NCBI GenBank assembly: GCA_009733575.1
Contig: ML769397.1
Coordinates: 186,001 to 250,000, forward strand
Source: Gymnopus androsaceus JB14
Taxonomy: Eukaryota; Basidiomycota; Agaricomycetes; Agaricales; Omphalotaceae
Direction: 5' to 3'
DNA length: 64,000 bases
A program made the position numbers and the translations under genes. The notes under the pieces were generated by a model, which saw nothing but the letters and a program-made list of their open reading frames with translations, did not search any database and was not told the origin of the DNA. How positions within the stretch are numbered: the first letter of the stretch is position 1; every line of letters begins with the position of its first letter. Of this stretch, positions 1-8,003 are shown in pieces.

Positions 1-1
1 G

Positions 2-1213
2 CACAAAGAAGTGCTTGGAGAGCACCATCCTGATACATTGACCTCAATGATCAACCTTGCTACTACATATTATAAGCAAGGAAAGCTGGATGCAGCTCAA
101 CAGCTTGGTGAAGAATCCCTTGCACAGCGCAAGGAAGTGCTTGGAGAGCACCACCCTGATACATTGATCTCAATGAACAACCTTGCTAATACATATTATA
201 AGCAAAGAAAGCTGGATGCAGCTCTACAGCTTCGTGAAGAAGTCCTTGCACAGCGCAAGGAAGTCCTTGGAGAGCACCATCCTGATACATTGACCTCAAT
301 GAGCAACCTTGCTGGTACATATTATAAGCAAGGAAAGCGAGATGCAGCTCAGCAGCTTGGTGAAGAAGTCCTTGCACAGCGCAAGGAAGTCCTTGGAGAG
401 CACCATCCTGATACATTGACCTCAATGAGCAACCTTGCTAGTATATATTATAAGCAAGGAAAGCTGGATGCAGCCCAGCAGCTTAGTGAAGAAGCCCTTG
501 CACAGCGCAAAGGAGTGCTTGGAGAGCACCATCCTGATACATTGACCTCAATGATCAACCTTGCTAATATATATTATAAGCAAGGAAAGCTGGATGCAGC
601 TCAGCAGCTTCATGAAGAAGCCCTTGCACAATGCAAGGAAGTACTGGGACAGCAGCATCCTGATACATTGACCTCAATGAGCTACCTTGCTACTACATAT
701 TATAAGCAAAGAAAGCTGGATGCAGCTCAGCAGCTTGGTGAAGAAGTCCTTGCACAGTGCAAGGAAGTCCTTGGAAAGCACCATCCTGATACATTGAGGT
801 CAATGAGCCGCCTTGCTAATACATATCATGAGCAAGGAGCACTGGATGCAGCTCAGCAGCTTGGTGAAGAAGCCTTTACACAGTGCAAGGAAGTCCTTGG
901 AAAGCACCATCCTGATACATTGAGGTCAATGAGCTGCCTTGCTAATACATATCATGAGCAAGGAAAGCTGGATGCAGCTAAACAGCTTCAGCAAGAAATT
1001 GAGGAAATCCATTTACTTCAAATAGATTTGCCTGAGGAGCAGTTATATGGTGGTTCAGTGCATGTACATGAACTTAAAGCACCTAGTCACAATGCAGGCC
1101 ATATATCCACCACCCCAACTGTGGCATCTGATTCAAGGCTGAAGAAGTTCTTGTCTGACCAGTCAAGGAGGCTCAAGGTTTCGAAGAGATCTAAACCTAC
1201 ACCATCCCCCTAG
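2..1213 (+). CDS. 3' part of TPR receptor-like gene (kinesin-light-chain-type repeats), 5' incomplete
   Basis: The open frame enters from the left window edge and stops at 1213. It holds one partial and seven complete 42-residue (126-bp) repeats with the core LGEHHPDTLTSM and a TYYKQGKLDAAQ helix, followed by a degenerate last repeat and a basic Ser/Pro-rich tail. These are kinesin-light-chain-type tetratricopeptide repeats, which form a protein-binding superhelix. In fungi such arrays usually sit at the C-terminus of NB-ARC or NACHT receptor-like proteins, and the paralogue at 58495-62126 has that architecture, so an upstream nucleotide-binding domain lies outside the window (inference). Tail and 3' flank also match the paralogue. 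Repeat identity is very high at DNA level, suggesting recent unit duplication or conversion. Confidence 0.9.
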   Translation, partial: HKEVLGEHHPDTLTSMINLATTYYKQGKLDAAQQLGEESLAQRKEVLGEHHPDTLISMNNLANTYYKQRKLDAALQLREEVLAQRKEVLGEHHPDTLTSMSNLAGTYYKQGKRDAAQQLGEEVLAQRKEVLGEHHPDTLTSMSNLASIYYKQGKLDAAQQLSEEALAQRKGVLGEHHPDTLTSMINLANIYYKQGKLDAAQQLHEEALAQCKEVLGQQHPDTLTSMSYLATTYYKQRKLDAAQQLGEEVLAQCKEVLGKHHPDTLRSMSRLANTYHEQGALDAAQQLGEEAFTQCKEVLGKHHPDTLRSMSCLANTYHEQGKLDAAKQLQQEIEEIHLLQIDLPEEQLYGGSVHVHELKAPSHNAGHISTTPTVASDSRLKKFLSDQSRRLKVSKRSKPTPSP

Positions 1214-1650
1214 ATGTCTTATACCCAAACTTGACTGAATGTCTTGAATTCTTACATGTAATCAATTTTCCACTGTCTTGCCCCTTCAGGCTTAGTTGTG
1301 ATCATTTGTATTAACTTTATAAAAATTGCATATAAATAGAATGGCTCCACTATTGACTATTGTCCAAAGAAAGCTAAAGAGGAAGTAATGAAAGCTTAAA
1401 TCCTTGAAATTGAGCCCCTTGGAAACAGGCTCTAGTAGTGAAATTAAAGAGAAACTTGCCTCAGAAATCCATCTATCTATCTTGCACACATATACAAAGA
1501 GATTTCTTCTTGAACTTCATTATTTGCTGTTCCATATTTGTGAACCTTCTTCTTAATAATGTATACCACTACTTTGGGTCACAGCCTGAGTCAACCAATA
1601 GATCACCAAGCTGCAAACTTTACACAACTGACATTGGACAGTCAACAGAT
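1214..1650 (+). other. 3' flank conserved with the paralogous receptor gene
   Basis: This stretch aligns with 62127-62575 downstream of the other TPR gene: both run from the stop codon through the shared phrases ATGGCTCCACTATTGACT and CAACCAATAGATCACCAAGC. The duplication unit therefore extended about 440 bp past the stop. I see no gene in it. Confidence 0.8.
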
Positions 1651-1822
1651 GTCAGGCCTTGGCTCATTTCCAGACACTATCTGCACTTGTTAACACCCAC
1701 TGATGTTTCCCACACTTTGTAACCGTTTGGATACCTCCCTGCACTCATTACCTAGATTGCAGACGCTTCCCATGCTTATTTACCATTTATCCTGCCTTCT
1801 GGGAACTTTCTACAAGTGATTA
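1651..1822. other. Intergenic, nothing recognised
   Basis: This is unique sequence between the end of the receptor-gene 3' flank and the start of the copy A/B repeat. No coding signature was seen. Confidence 0.5.
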
Positions 1823-1952
1823 GGGTGTAGACCAGGGCATTGCAGACTAGTAAGAATTGAGTGCAAAATTGAGCGGTAAAATTTCAAGGTCAATAGGGTG
1901 GTCAATTTGATCCGTCGATTCTAATTACATTACAACTTTTGAAGTGTCGTTG

Positions 1953-2117
1953 CAGCTGTTCCAAAAAACCTAGGCCACTTTGTAATTTTGCTGCAGTGAC
2001 GCAAGACATTCAATTCTGGTGGGGCTTGTAGGCGATTGAATCAAATGGAGTAGCAACTGAATAGGGAGCCGTATGTAAACAATTTTTTGAAGTGGCCTAG
2101 GTTTTTTGGAACAGCTG
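1953..2117. mobile_element. 165-bp MITE-like element with 28-bp perfect inverted repeats (copy A)
   Basis: 1953-1980 and 2090-2117 are exact reverse complements, each running from CAGCTG at the outer edge to a CCTAGG core. TG lies on both sides. The related glutaminase sequence at about 21308-21330 (GTCGTGGAGATATG) lacks the element, so it is an insertion with a probable 2-bp target duplication. It has no coding capacity. A second copy sits at 4092-4256, so it predates the A/B split. Confidence 0.75.
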
Positions 2118-2118
2118 T

Positions 2119-2700
2119 GAGACATGTACTCAAATTACTGGACATTGCTTTGATCCCAATGATACCTTTGATCGCAAGATTCATCTAGTTTGGAAGTGCA
2201 CCATCAAAGTGGCTAGCTGGTCTGCGGGAAACAGGGTGTTTGCGACGAGATAGTCGGCCCACTGGGTAAAGAGCGAGGACCAACGACTCGGAGCTGATCA
2301 GTTACTGTCCAGTAAGCTATCCAACTTTCGCTTACACATGTCGTTACAAGTGAAGTATCCGAGTCGCCAGCTCTTTGTACTGTAACTTAGTTTAAAGCCA
2401 TCTGGGGCATATTTCCGCCGCAAGCTATACTTATCCGTTTAAAAATCAGTCAGAATGTATCAGCATGACGAACAGCACGCCGCACATTTTCTGTATAAAC
2501 TGATCCATCTATTCATGTTGGATCCGAACGTTGCGGTTTAGGCACTATCTAGTTGAAAACACTCACGCAAAATTCGGTCGGCGCTTTCCCCGTACACGGT
2601 CTGGGTTTCCAACTGGGACTGGTGGCTGATGGCGGCTACAGTAGCAGTAGATCGTCAGTGCATGAGCCACTCTCCATATAAACGGCGGGATGTCTCCCGC
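2119..2700 (+). pseudogene. Scrambled relic of the GtaA-like glutaminase gene (copy A)
   Basis: 2119-2400 matches 21320-21604 and about 2400-2660 matches 22683-22950, both parts of the intact minus-strand glutaminase gene. The two parts are fused at a TTTCCG/CCGC microhomology, deleting about 1.08 kb. No open frame survives. The relic occupies the region directly upstream of the MFS first exon. Confidence 0.75.
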
Positions 2701-2815
2701 TGATCGCGACGTGTCACAGCACGTAACCGAATAATCTTTAACCTCATCTATCTCTCATTATTATCTTGTATAATTGGCTTCTCTAGGCCTTGTAGGCCTC
2801 TTCTGCGACTCACTG

Positions 2816-2879
2816 ATGTCTCCTCCTAATCCCAACCCACCCCAAATCCCAGAAACGTTTTGTCGAGCAAGGGATTGTA
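2816..2879 (+). pseudogene. Truncated first exon of the MFS transporter (copy A)
   Basis: The ATG at 2816 and the following codons match the first exon of the transporter starting at 17739 (MSPPNPNPPQIPET). It has a G/T change and an extra G near 2870, and similarity ends at 2879. The rest of the gene is absent, so this copy cannot encode the transporter. Confidence 0.75.
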
Positions 2880-3465
2880 AGGGCTTGGATATCTTGTGAC
2901 CGTTTTAGGGATTGCGGTGGCGAGTTGGGAAGTAAGGGGGACTCATTAGCGTGAGTGTGGGGCCGCTATGACAGCTGAGAGGGCTTACTTGTGAAGTAAT
3001 TAGATGGAATGCGATGTGTTAGTTTATTGATTATTTGTGGGATAGGAAAGTGCGGTGGAGGTTTACCACGGTTATAATGGAGATGTTGGTTCGGTAGTCG
3101 TGATATTGATTCTGTACTGTAGGTTGTCGTTGGAGGTGTGGGGGCTGAGCGATTTAAATGTATGGTGGTGTTTACTGTGTCGTGTCGCTAGTTTTGGACA
3201 TAGTGTAGAATCCGGATGAAATTGATCTTTAGATGTGCGGCGTGCTGTTCGTAATGCGGATTTAATTCTCCACTGTTGTTTGAGTTAATCGAGGTTTAAG
3301 TATTTCGCGGGACTTGGATGGGTTTAATATTACAGCGTGCTGGCGATCGCGCTGTTTTTTGTACGTGTGTAAGGGATATTGGAATGTCGTCGTCTTTGAC
3401 AGTATAGTCATGCTGCTCTAAATTTCTCTGTGATCGGTGATTCGCTGACCTTAAAAGCTTGGTCA
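2880..3465. other. No gene recognised; ends at assembly gap
   Basis: GT-rich sequence without a convincing open frame or similarity to anything else in the window. It runs into the N gap and is probably a contig end. Confidence 0.5.
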
Positions 3466-3692
3466 NNNNNNNNNNNNNNNNNNNNNNNNNNNNNNNNNNN
3501 NNNNNNNNNNNNNNNNNNNNNNNNNNNNNNNNNNNNNNNNNNNNNNNNNNNNNNNNNNNNNNNNNNNNNNNNNNNNNNNNNNNNNNNNNNNNNNNNNNNN
3601 NNNNNNNNNNNNNNNNNNNNNNNNNNNNNNNNNNNNNNNNNNNNNNNNNNNNNNNNNNNNNNNNNNNNNNNNNNNNNNNNNNNNNNNNNNNN
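3466..3692. other. Assembly gap (227 N)
   Basis: Run of N. Sequence immediately after it resumes exactly where the A/B repeat begins, as expected when a repeat or a pair of haplotypes breaks an assembly. Confidence 0.99.
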
Positions 3693-3721
3693 ATAGGTGT
3701 AGACCAGGGCATTGCAGACTA

Positions 3722-3986
3722 CTGTGCCATTTTGATCGATTCGGCAGGCCCTTGTGACCGTGACCGACCCGACGAAATTTTGGATTCGGCACCTCGCGGT
3801 GGAGCTGCGTGACCCCAGCAAAATTTCGGCATTTTGACCCAAAATTTGCGTTTTTTGAGGCAATTTTGAGTGTGTCACGCCAAAAATTTTCGGCACTTTC
3901 AAAATGTGACCTGTGACCTGGTCAAATTTCGGCACATCAGAAGGCCTCTGTGACCCGTGACCACCGAATCAATCGAAATGGTACAG
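3722..3986. mobile_element. 265-bp MITE with TA target duplication
   Basis: The termini CTGTGCCATTTTGATCGATT and, on the other strand, CTGTACCATTTCGATTGATT form an imperfect inverted repeat of about 23 bp. TA flanks both sides (3720-3721, 3987-3988) and the empty site with a single TA is visible at 1848-1849. The interior is non-coding and rich in repeated GTGACC and TTTCGGCA words. TA duplication suggests mobilisation by a Tc1/mariner-like or other TA-targeting transposase (inference). Confidence 0.9.
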
Positions 3987-4091
3987 TAGTAAGAATTGAG
4001 TGCAAAATTGAGCAGTAAAATTTCAAGGTCAATAGGGTGGTCAATTTGATCCGTCGATTCTAATTACATTACAACTTTTGAAGTGTCGTTG

Positions 4092-4256
4092 CAGCTGTTC
4101 CAAAAAACCTAGGCCACTTCGTAATTTTGCTGCAGTGATGCAAGACATTCAATTCTGGTGGGGCTTGTAGGCAATTGAATCAAACGGAGTAGCAAATGAA
4201 TAGGGAGCCGTATGTAAACAATTTTTTGAAGTGGCCTAGGTTTTTTGGAACAGCTG
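4092..4256. mobile_element. 165-bp MITE-like element (copy B)
   Basis: Same element as 1953-2117, at the orthologous position, with the same CAGCTG ends and a few substitutions. Confidence 0.75.
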
Positions 4257-4443
4257 TGAGACATGTACTCAAATTATCGGACATTGCTTTGATCCCAATG
4301 ATACCTTTGATCGCAAGATTCATCTAGTTTGGAAGTGCACCATCAAAGTGGCTAGCTGGTCTGCGGGAAACAGGGTGTTTGCAACAAGATAGTCGGCCCA
4401 CTGGGTAAAGAGCGAGGACCAGTGACTCGGAGCTGATCAGTTA

Positions 4444-4640
4444 TGTCGGAAACCTTGAATTTCGGCTATAACCGGCTGTAACCGCTTATAAACCCCATAA
4501 TCAGAATCCCAGTTATAAGCGATGATCCGAAAAGAGTCGGATGTTAATTAAGCGCTTAATCATAACACAGCCAACAATTGTAAGCGCTTGTGCCACATCT
4601 ACAAGCATAAGCACTTATAATTGCTGAGTGCGTGTACTAG
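4444..4640. promoter_or_regulatory. Left subterminal repeat region of the transposon
   Basis: Iterated words such as GGCTATAACCGGCTGTAACC, CGCTTATAA and TTAAGCGCTTAA in both orientations. The right end (17090-17214) shows related ATAATC and CCGATTATAAGCGC words. These are likely transposase-binding sites (inference). Confidence 0.55.
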
Positions 4641-5049
4641 TACTTTTATTACAGTATTACAGTAGTTGTACTGTAACTATTAGATTACTTACTGTACTTC
4701 GTAGTTTATTAGTTACTTGTACTTGTTTTACTTACCTATTTTACTTACCTATTGTATTTTGTAGTTCATTGTATTGAGCTTTATTAGTTTTGGTACTACT
4801 GGAGTTCGTCGTTCTATTGTGTATTAGTTATTAGTTACTGTGCTTAGTTCCTGTAGATTATGTAAGCAAATTAGTAGTGTGTTGGAAAATTTATAGTGAT
4901 TTACTGACCGGTTCGAACCCTTGACCTTTGTTAACGCGTAGATTATTAATACTCTATTGGGCATAGTTACCACTTAGTAACGCCGCCATATTTATAAGGA
5001 ACCCTAGTTCAATAAGAGAGATAGATTAAGGCTTTCCTTAAATGAACTT
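4641..5049. other. AT-rich low-complexity spacer
   Basis: Repeats of TTAGTTACTTGTACT-like words, then about 150 bp without a gene. A GGTTCGAACC box near 4910 resembles a tRNA B box, but no tRNA fold could be built. Confidence 0.5.
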
Positions 5050-5185
5050 CTAGTTTGCTGCTGTGTTGTATGTACAAACGAAAGCTATCCATGATAGTGT
5101 TCGTGCATGCGGCATAGCAATGTAGTATAGGGGGTACAAGCATAGGATAACACAGTATGGAAGAATGACGACAATACTCATCTTG

Positions 5186-6857
5186 AGTGTTCCAAGCTCG
5201 AGATCCCGACGAGAAGTGTGGACCATGAGCAATTTTTGGATGGTGACCACACGCTTCTTGGTACCAGGGATGGAGCCCTTGAGTATCAGGAAATCGTTCT
5301 TGACGATACCATAATGAGGGAAACCACCCATGGGCATGATTTGCTTTTTGGTGACATCCGACTCTGTTGTGGCGTTGGTGTCATCGGAACCAGAACCAAT
5401 ACGGTAAAACTTCTTGCGGTACAATGGTGGTAACCATCTAAAATTGATGATAAGTTTGAAAAGGGAGGAACAAAAGCAATGATACATACTTTGACCAGCA
5501 CGGGCTACTGAGAACATGACCTTCAAAGGATGCCATGCACCGATACACGCCACTTTCCTGAGACCCTTGTGTGTCCTCCTCGGCAGCTTCTTAGTACCCC
5601 AACGGTGAGTTACACCCTCAAACCATGACCCTTGGTGACGGCAATGACATCCACACACATCCTGCTCAAAGACAGAGCTGACCTCGACAGGCTTCTCGAA
5701 CAGGCCGTGAGCAAACTCGACCTTGTCTGGGATCAAACTGCCATTAACCTGGATCTCCATAAGGTGCACCTTCTTCTGCGAGAGACCAGTCTTGCAGATT
5801 TGAGTGTGCACAAGGACACAGACAACGGTACAGTTTTTGCAAATACGCTCAAGCTCGCGGGCAACAGCGTTGCCACCATCCTCCGTGTGCTTCTTGGCGT
5901 AACAAGTGAAGGCCTTCTTCTTTGAACGGTACCAGTTTTTGTAGAAGTGACGTTTAAGCTCATCTGAAAGATGTGAAGCCCAAACAGTGGTAAGGGTGTG
6001 GAGTCCACGGGAAGTTTCGAGGTAGCCAACAACACCAACTACCATCATTGGAACCGTCTCAAGGACAGTAACAGCATCTACAGCTTCACGTTTGTGCACC
6101 TGAGGCTCTAGCCTTATTAAAATAAAGCCCGACAACTTGTCGTAGGCACATTTTAATATTTGCGACAGCTATATAGAGCCTACAGTACTGACAGGGGAAC
6201 CCTAACCATAGTACAATAAGATGGGGCCATATCTCGGGAAATAGGGGCCGTGGGAAAAAACGGAAACGGCTACACCCCGTTATTTTCAGCCCTCTTTCCG
6301 ATGGTGGTATCCATTTAACCCTAACCCTAAAATCGAGTTATGCCAAAAAAGGAAATTTTCGCACTGTTTTGGTCAGGTCTCGTTAAGGTAAGCACAAAGT
6401 GCTTACCCTAACATAGAGACCTGATCAAAACAGTGCCAAACAAACAGTGCACATAGGTTAGGGTTAGGGTGGTTAGGGTTTAGGGGTTGAGGATAAAAAT
6501 GGGGGTGTGGGGGCTTGCCCCCACTGTTATAATATTAGTCATCATTAGGGTTAGGATACGAGGTAGGGTTAGGGTTGGGTGCAGGTGACCTGTACGAGCA
6601 TGAGAAAAGTGTCCTTTTTTTCCCACGGGCTCTCGTTCTCTCTGTATAGATATTACGACTTTGGTGCTGACAAGTTGTCCCAAATATTCAAATGCACCTC
6701 CGAGAACTTGTCAGGATTTATTTTAATACTGCTAAAGAACCAGCTGGTTTGTGCATCTGCAAATAAAATGTTAGATTTGGAAGATGGGATAAGAAACAGT
6801 TACGCACCGGAACCTGGACGGTAAAGATCGCGGACAACATGGGTTATACCAGCCTCT
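5186..6857 (-). pseudogene. RPL3: Captured ribosomal protein L3 (uL3) fragment, decayed and interrupted
   Basis: Minus-strand pieces match eukaryotic RPL3. [14 protein letters not shown] lies at 6856-6829, followed by an intron (GTGCG...TTTGCAG). The next exon begins MHKREAVDAV and continues with the family blocks FYKNWYRSKKKAFT, QKKVHLMEIQVNG, THKGLRKVACIGAWHP and, after another intron, GTKKRVVTIQKLLMVHTSRR. The N-terminal exons and the last exon are missing. Damage includes a 648-bp insertion in the MHKRE exon, compensating frameshifts around 5640 (VCGCHCRHQGS in place of the expected frame), several expected Arg read as Cys, and ATGAGT where a GTGAGT donor is expected at about 5180. It therefore looks like a non-functional captured host copy. 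The upstream end is fused to actin. Confidence 0.85.
6099..6746. mobile_element. 648-bp fold-back element with 9-bp target duplication and telomere-like repeats
   Basis: Flanked by the perfect 9-bp repeat GTTTGTGCA (6090-6098, 6747-6755), which splits the RPL3 MHKRE exon. Terminal inverted repeats of roughly 65 bp share TATTAAAATAAA and GACAA(C/G)TT blocks. A second, inner inverted repeat (about 6360-6436) surrounds GTAAGCACAAAGTGCTTAC. CCCTAACCCTAA occurs on the left side and TTAGGGTTAGGG at least three times on the right. A 9-bp duplication with long TIRs is typical of Mutator-like elements. No coding sequence, so a non-autonomous MULE-like MITE (inference). Confidence 0.85.
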
Positions 6858-6859
6858 GA

Positions 6860-7215
6860 CCATTGGGAAGCTCATAGCTCTTCTTGAGAGTAGCGGTCCG
6901 AAGCTCCTGCTGAAAGTCGAGGGCAACGTAGCAAAGCATCTCCTTTGATGCTACGAACAATTTCACGCTCGGCGGTCACGGTGAATGGGTAACCACGCTC
7001 CATGACGTTCTTGACCAAAAAGCCGGTCAAATCACACCAGCAAGATCAACACGGAAAATGGCGTGAGGAAGCGCGAAACCCTCGTAGACGGGGACAGCGT
7101 GGGGTGACACCGAGTACAATACTAGTAGTACGACTGGATGCGTAGAGGGAAAGCACGGCTTGGATGGCGATATAGAGGGCGGGTTGAAGGTCTGGAACAT
7201 GATCTGGTGATGATG
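6860..7215 (-). pseudogene. Captured actin fragment, frameshifted
   Basis: Reading the minus strand gives actin segments in order but in different frames: [64 protein letters not shown] and KSYELPNGQ. These cover roughly actin residues 120-245. A base is missing after DLAG and others elsewhere, and the segment after SIVL is shortened, so no protein can be made. At 6857-6861 the actin sequence passes directly into RPL3 (GGTCAG to AGGCTGGT), a chimeric junction. Confidence 0.85.
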
Positions 7216-7574
7216 CCGTGGTCGCAAAGGTCAGGATGTTGGTACCTATCGGGAGTTAAGATTTACTAGAATAAATCCAGTGACAATGCGCACCTTTAAT
7301 TTTGTTGTTTAAGCAGTCCAAAAGGCCCTTTTGGTAATTGTGTCACAAGGTCACCCGTTTTATTCGCATGATAAGAACAAGCATGTATTCGTCCCGTCAA
7401 GCGTAGATACCTCAGCGCTGGTCCCACTACTCTCGTCAACCAATGCCAACCAACGGCTCGAGCCGTTCAAATCTCCCGCGTTCACTGATACCTGGCAGAA
7501 ACACTGTTGGAGCTCAAAATTGATTTGAACACGAAGAGCCCGGAATATTGAGGAAATTTTGCGTTATTGCAGTG

Positions 7575-8003
7575 GCATATTAGGTGTCATCGAAGCAACG
7601 TGCATCGGAGCAAGTGGAGTGCCGTCGAAACTATACAGCTGAAGAGCTGAACCAAGGGTAGGGTCGTAGTAGGCGTACCAGAGATTTGGTATGAGCTCCG
7701 TGTCATTGTAGTCTTGAATAAAGTTGGAGACAGCAGCGCAAGGATCTTAGATTTGTTGGTAGCTGTCACCATTGGAAGTAAGGACAAACCGTTGCTCTGT
7801 ATAGCGTATGTACCATGCACCCAGATCATTATGGCGGTGATACATGCTGGCTGAGAAACTGCATCGGACAAAGGGTCGGCGAGGATTCAAGAGACAGAAA
7901 GATAACGACGCACCAGTGGATGTGAAGCAATATCGTGCAATTTCATACCAAGTTTCACCTGCAGCGTTGGCTTCTGCGCTGGGGAGCTCTTTGAATGGAG
8001 TAG
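7575..8003 (-). pseudogene. ROT1: Captured ROT1-like ER chaperone fragment, decayed
   Basis: Minus-strand blocks match the C-terminal half of the fungal ROT1 family: TWYEIARYCFTSTG, an intron (GTGCGTCG...GATGCAG), SQPACITAIMIWVHGTY, NGDSYQQI, DPCAAVSNFIQDYNDTEL, LQLYSFDGTPLAPM and TPNMPL. ROT1 is an essential ER membrane protein involved in protein folding and cell-wall beta-glucan synthesis. Here a frameshift follows GTYAIQSNG and a TAA lies between QQI and DPC (about 7747), and the N-terminal half is not found. It lies in the same orientation as the actin and RPL3 fragments. Assignment is from recalled family motifs. Confidence 0.7.

Larger units (their letters stand above)
1823..2879 (+). 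repeat. Locus copy A (pre-insertion allele or duplicate of 3693-4443 + 17217-17790)
   Basis: Near-identical to copy B but lacking both of copy B's insertions. The uninterrupted TA at 1848-1849 corresponds to the 265-bp MITE site. The uninterrupted TA at 2303-2304 corresponds to the 12.8-kb transposon site. Copy A also lacks about 12 bp near 2651 that copy B has. Homology stops at 2879, inside what is the first coding exon of the MFS gene in copy B. It is either a tandem segmental duplication or an uncollapsed second haplotype joined by scaffolding; the N gap beside it makes the second reading realistic. Confidence 0.85.
3693..4443 (+). repeat. Locus copy B, left part (up to the transposon insertion)
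   Basis: Aligns with 1823-2304 of copy A with few substitutions. It is interrupted by the MITE at 3722-3986 and stops at the TA (4442-4443) where the 12.8-kb transposon begins. The alignment resumes at 17217. 4258-4443 is the left part of the glutaminase relic. Confidence 0.85.

Noticed and set aside
186..425. Antisense frames within the TPR arrays (also 60595-60834 and 61587-61823)
   Set aside because: They are mirror frames created by the 126-bp repeat periodicity; the plus-strand TPR coding explains them.
4895..4990. Possible tRNA or tRNA-derived SINE on the minus strand (GGTTCGAACC B-box-like, TTACTAAGTGGTAA A-box-like)
   Set aside because: The acceptor and T stems do not pair and no credible anticodon arm could be drawn, so at best it is a degenerate relic.
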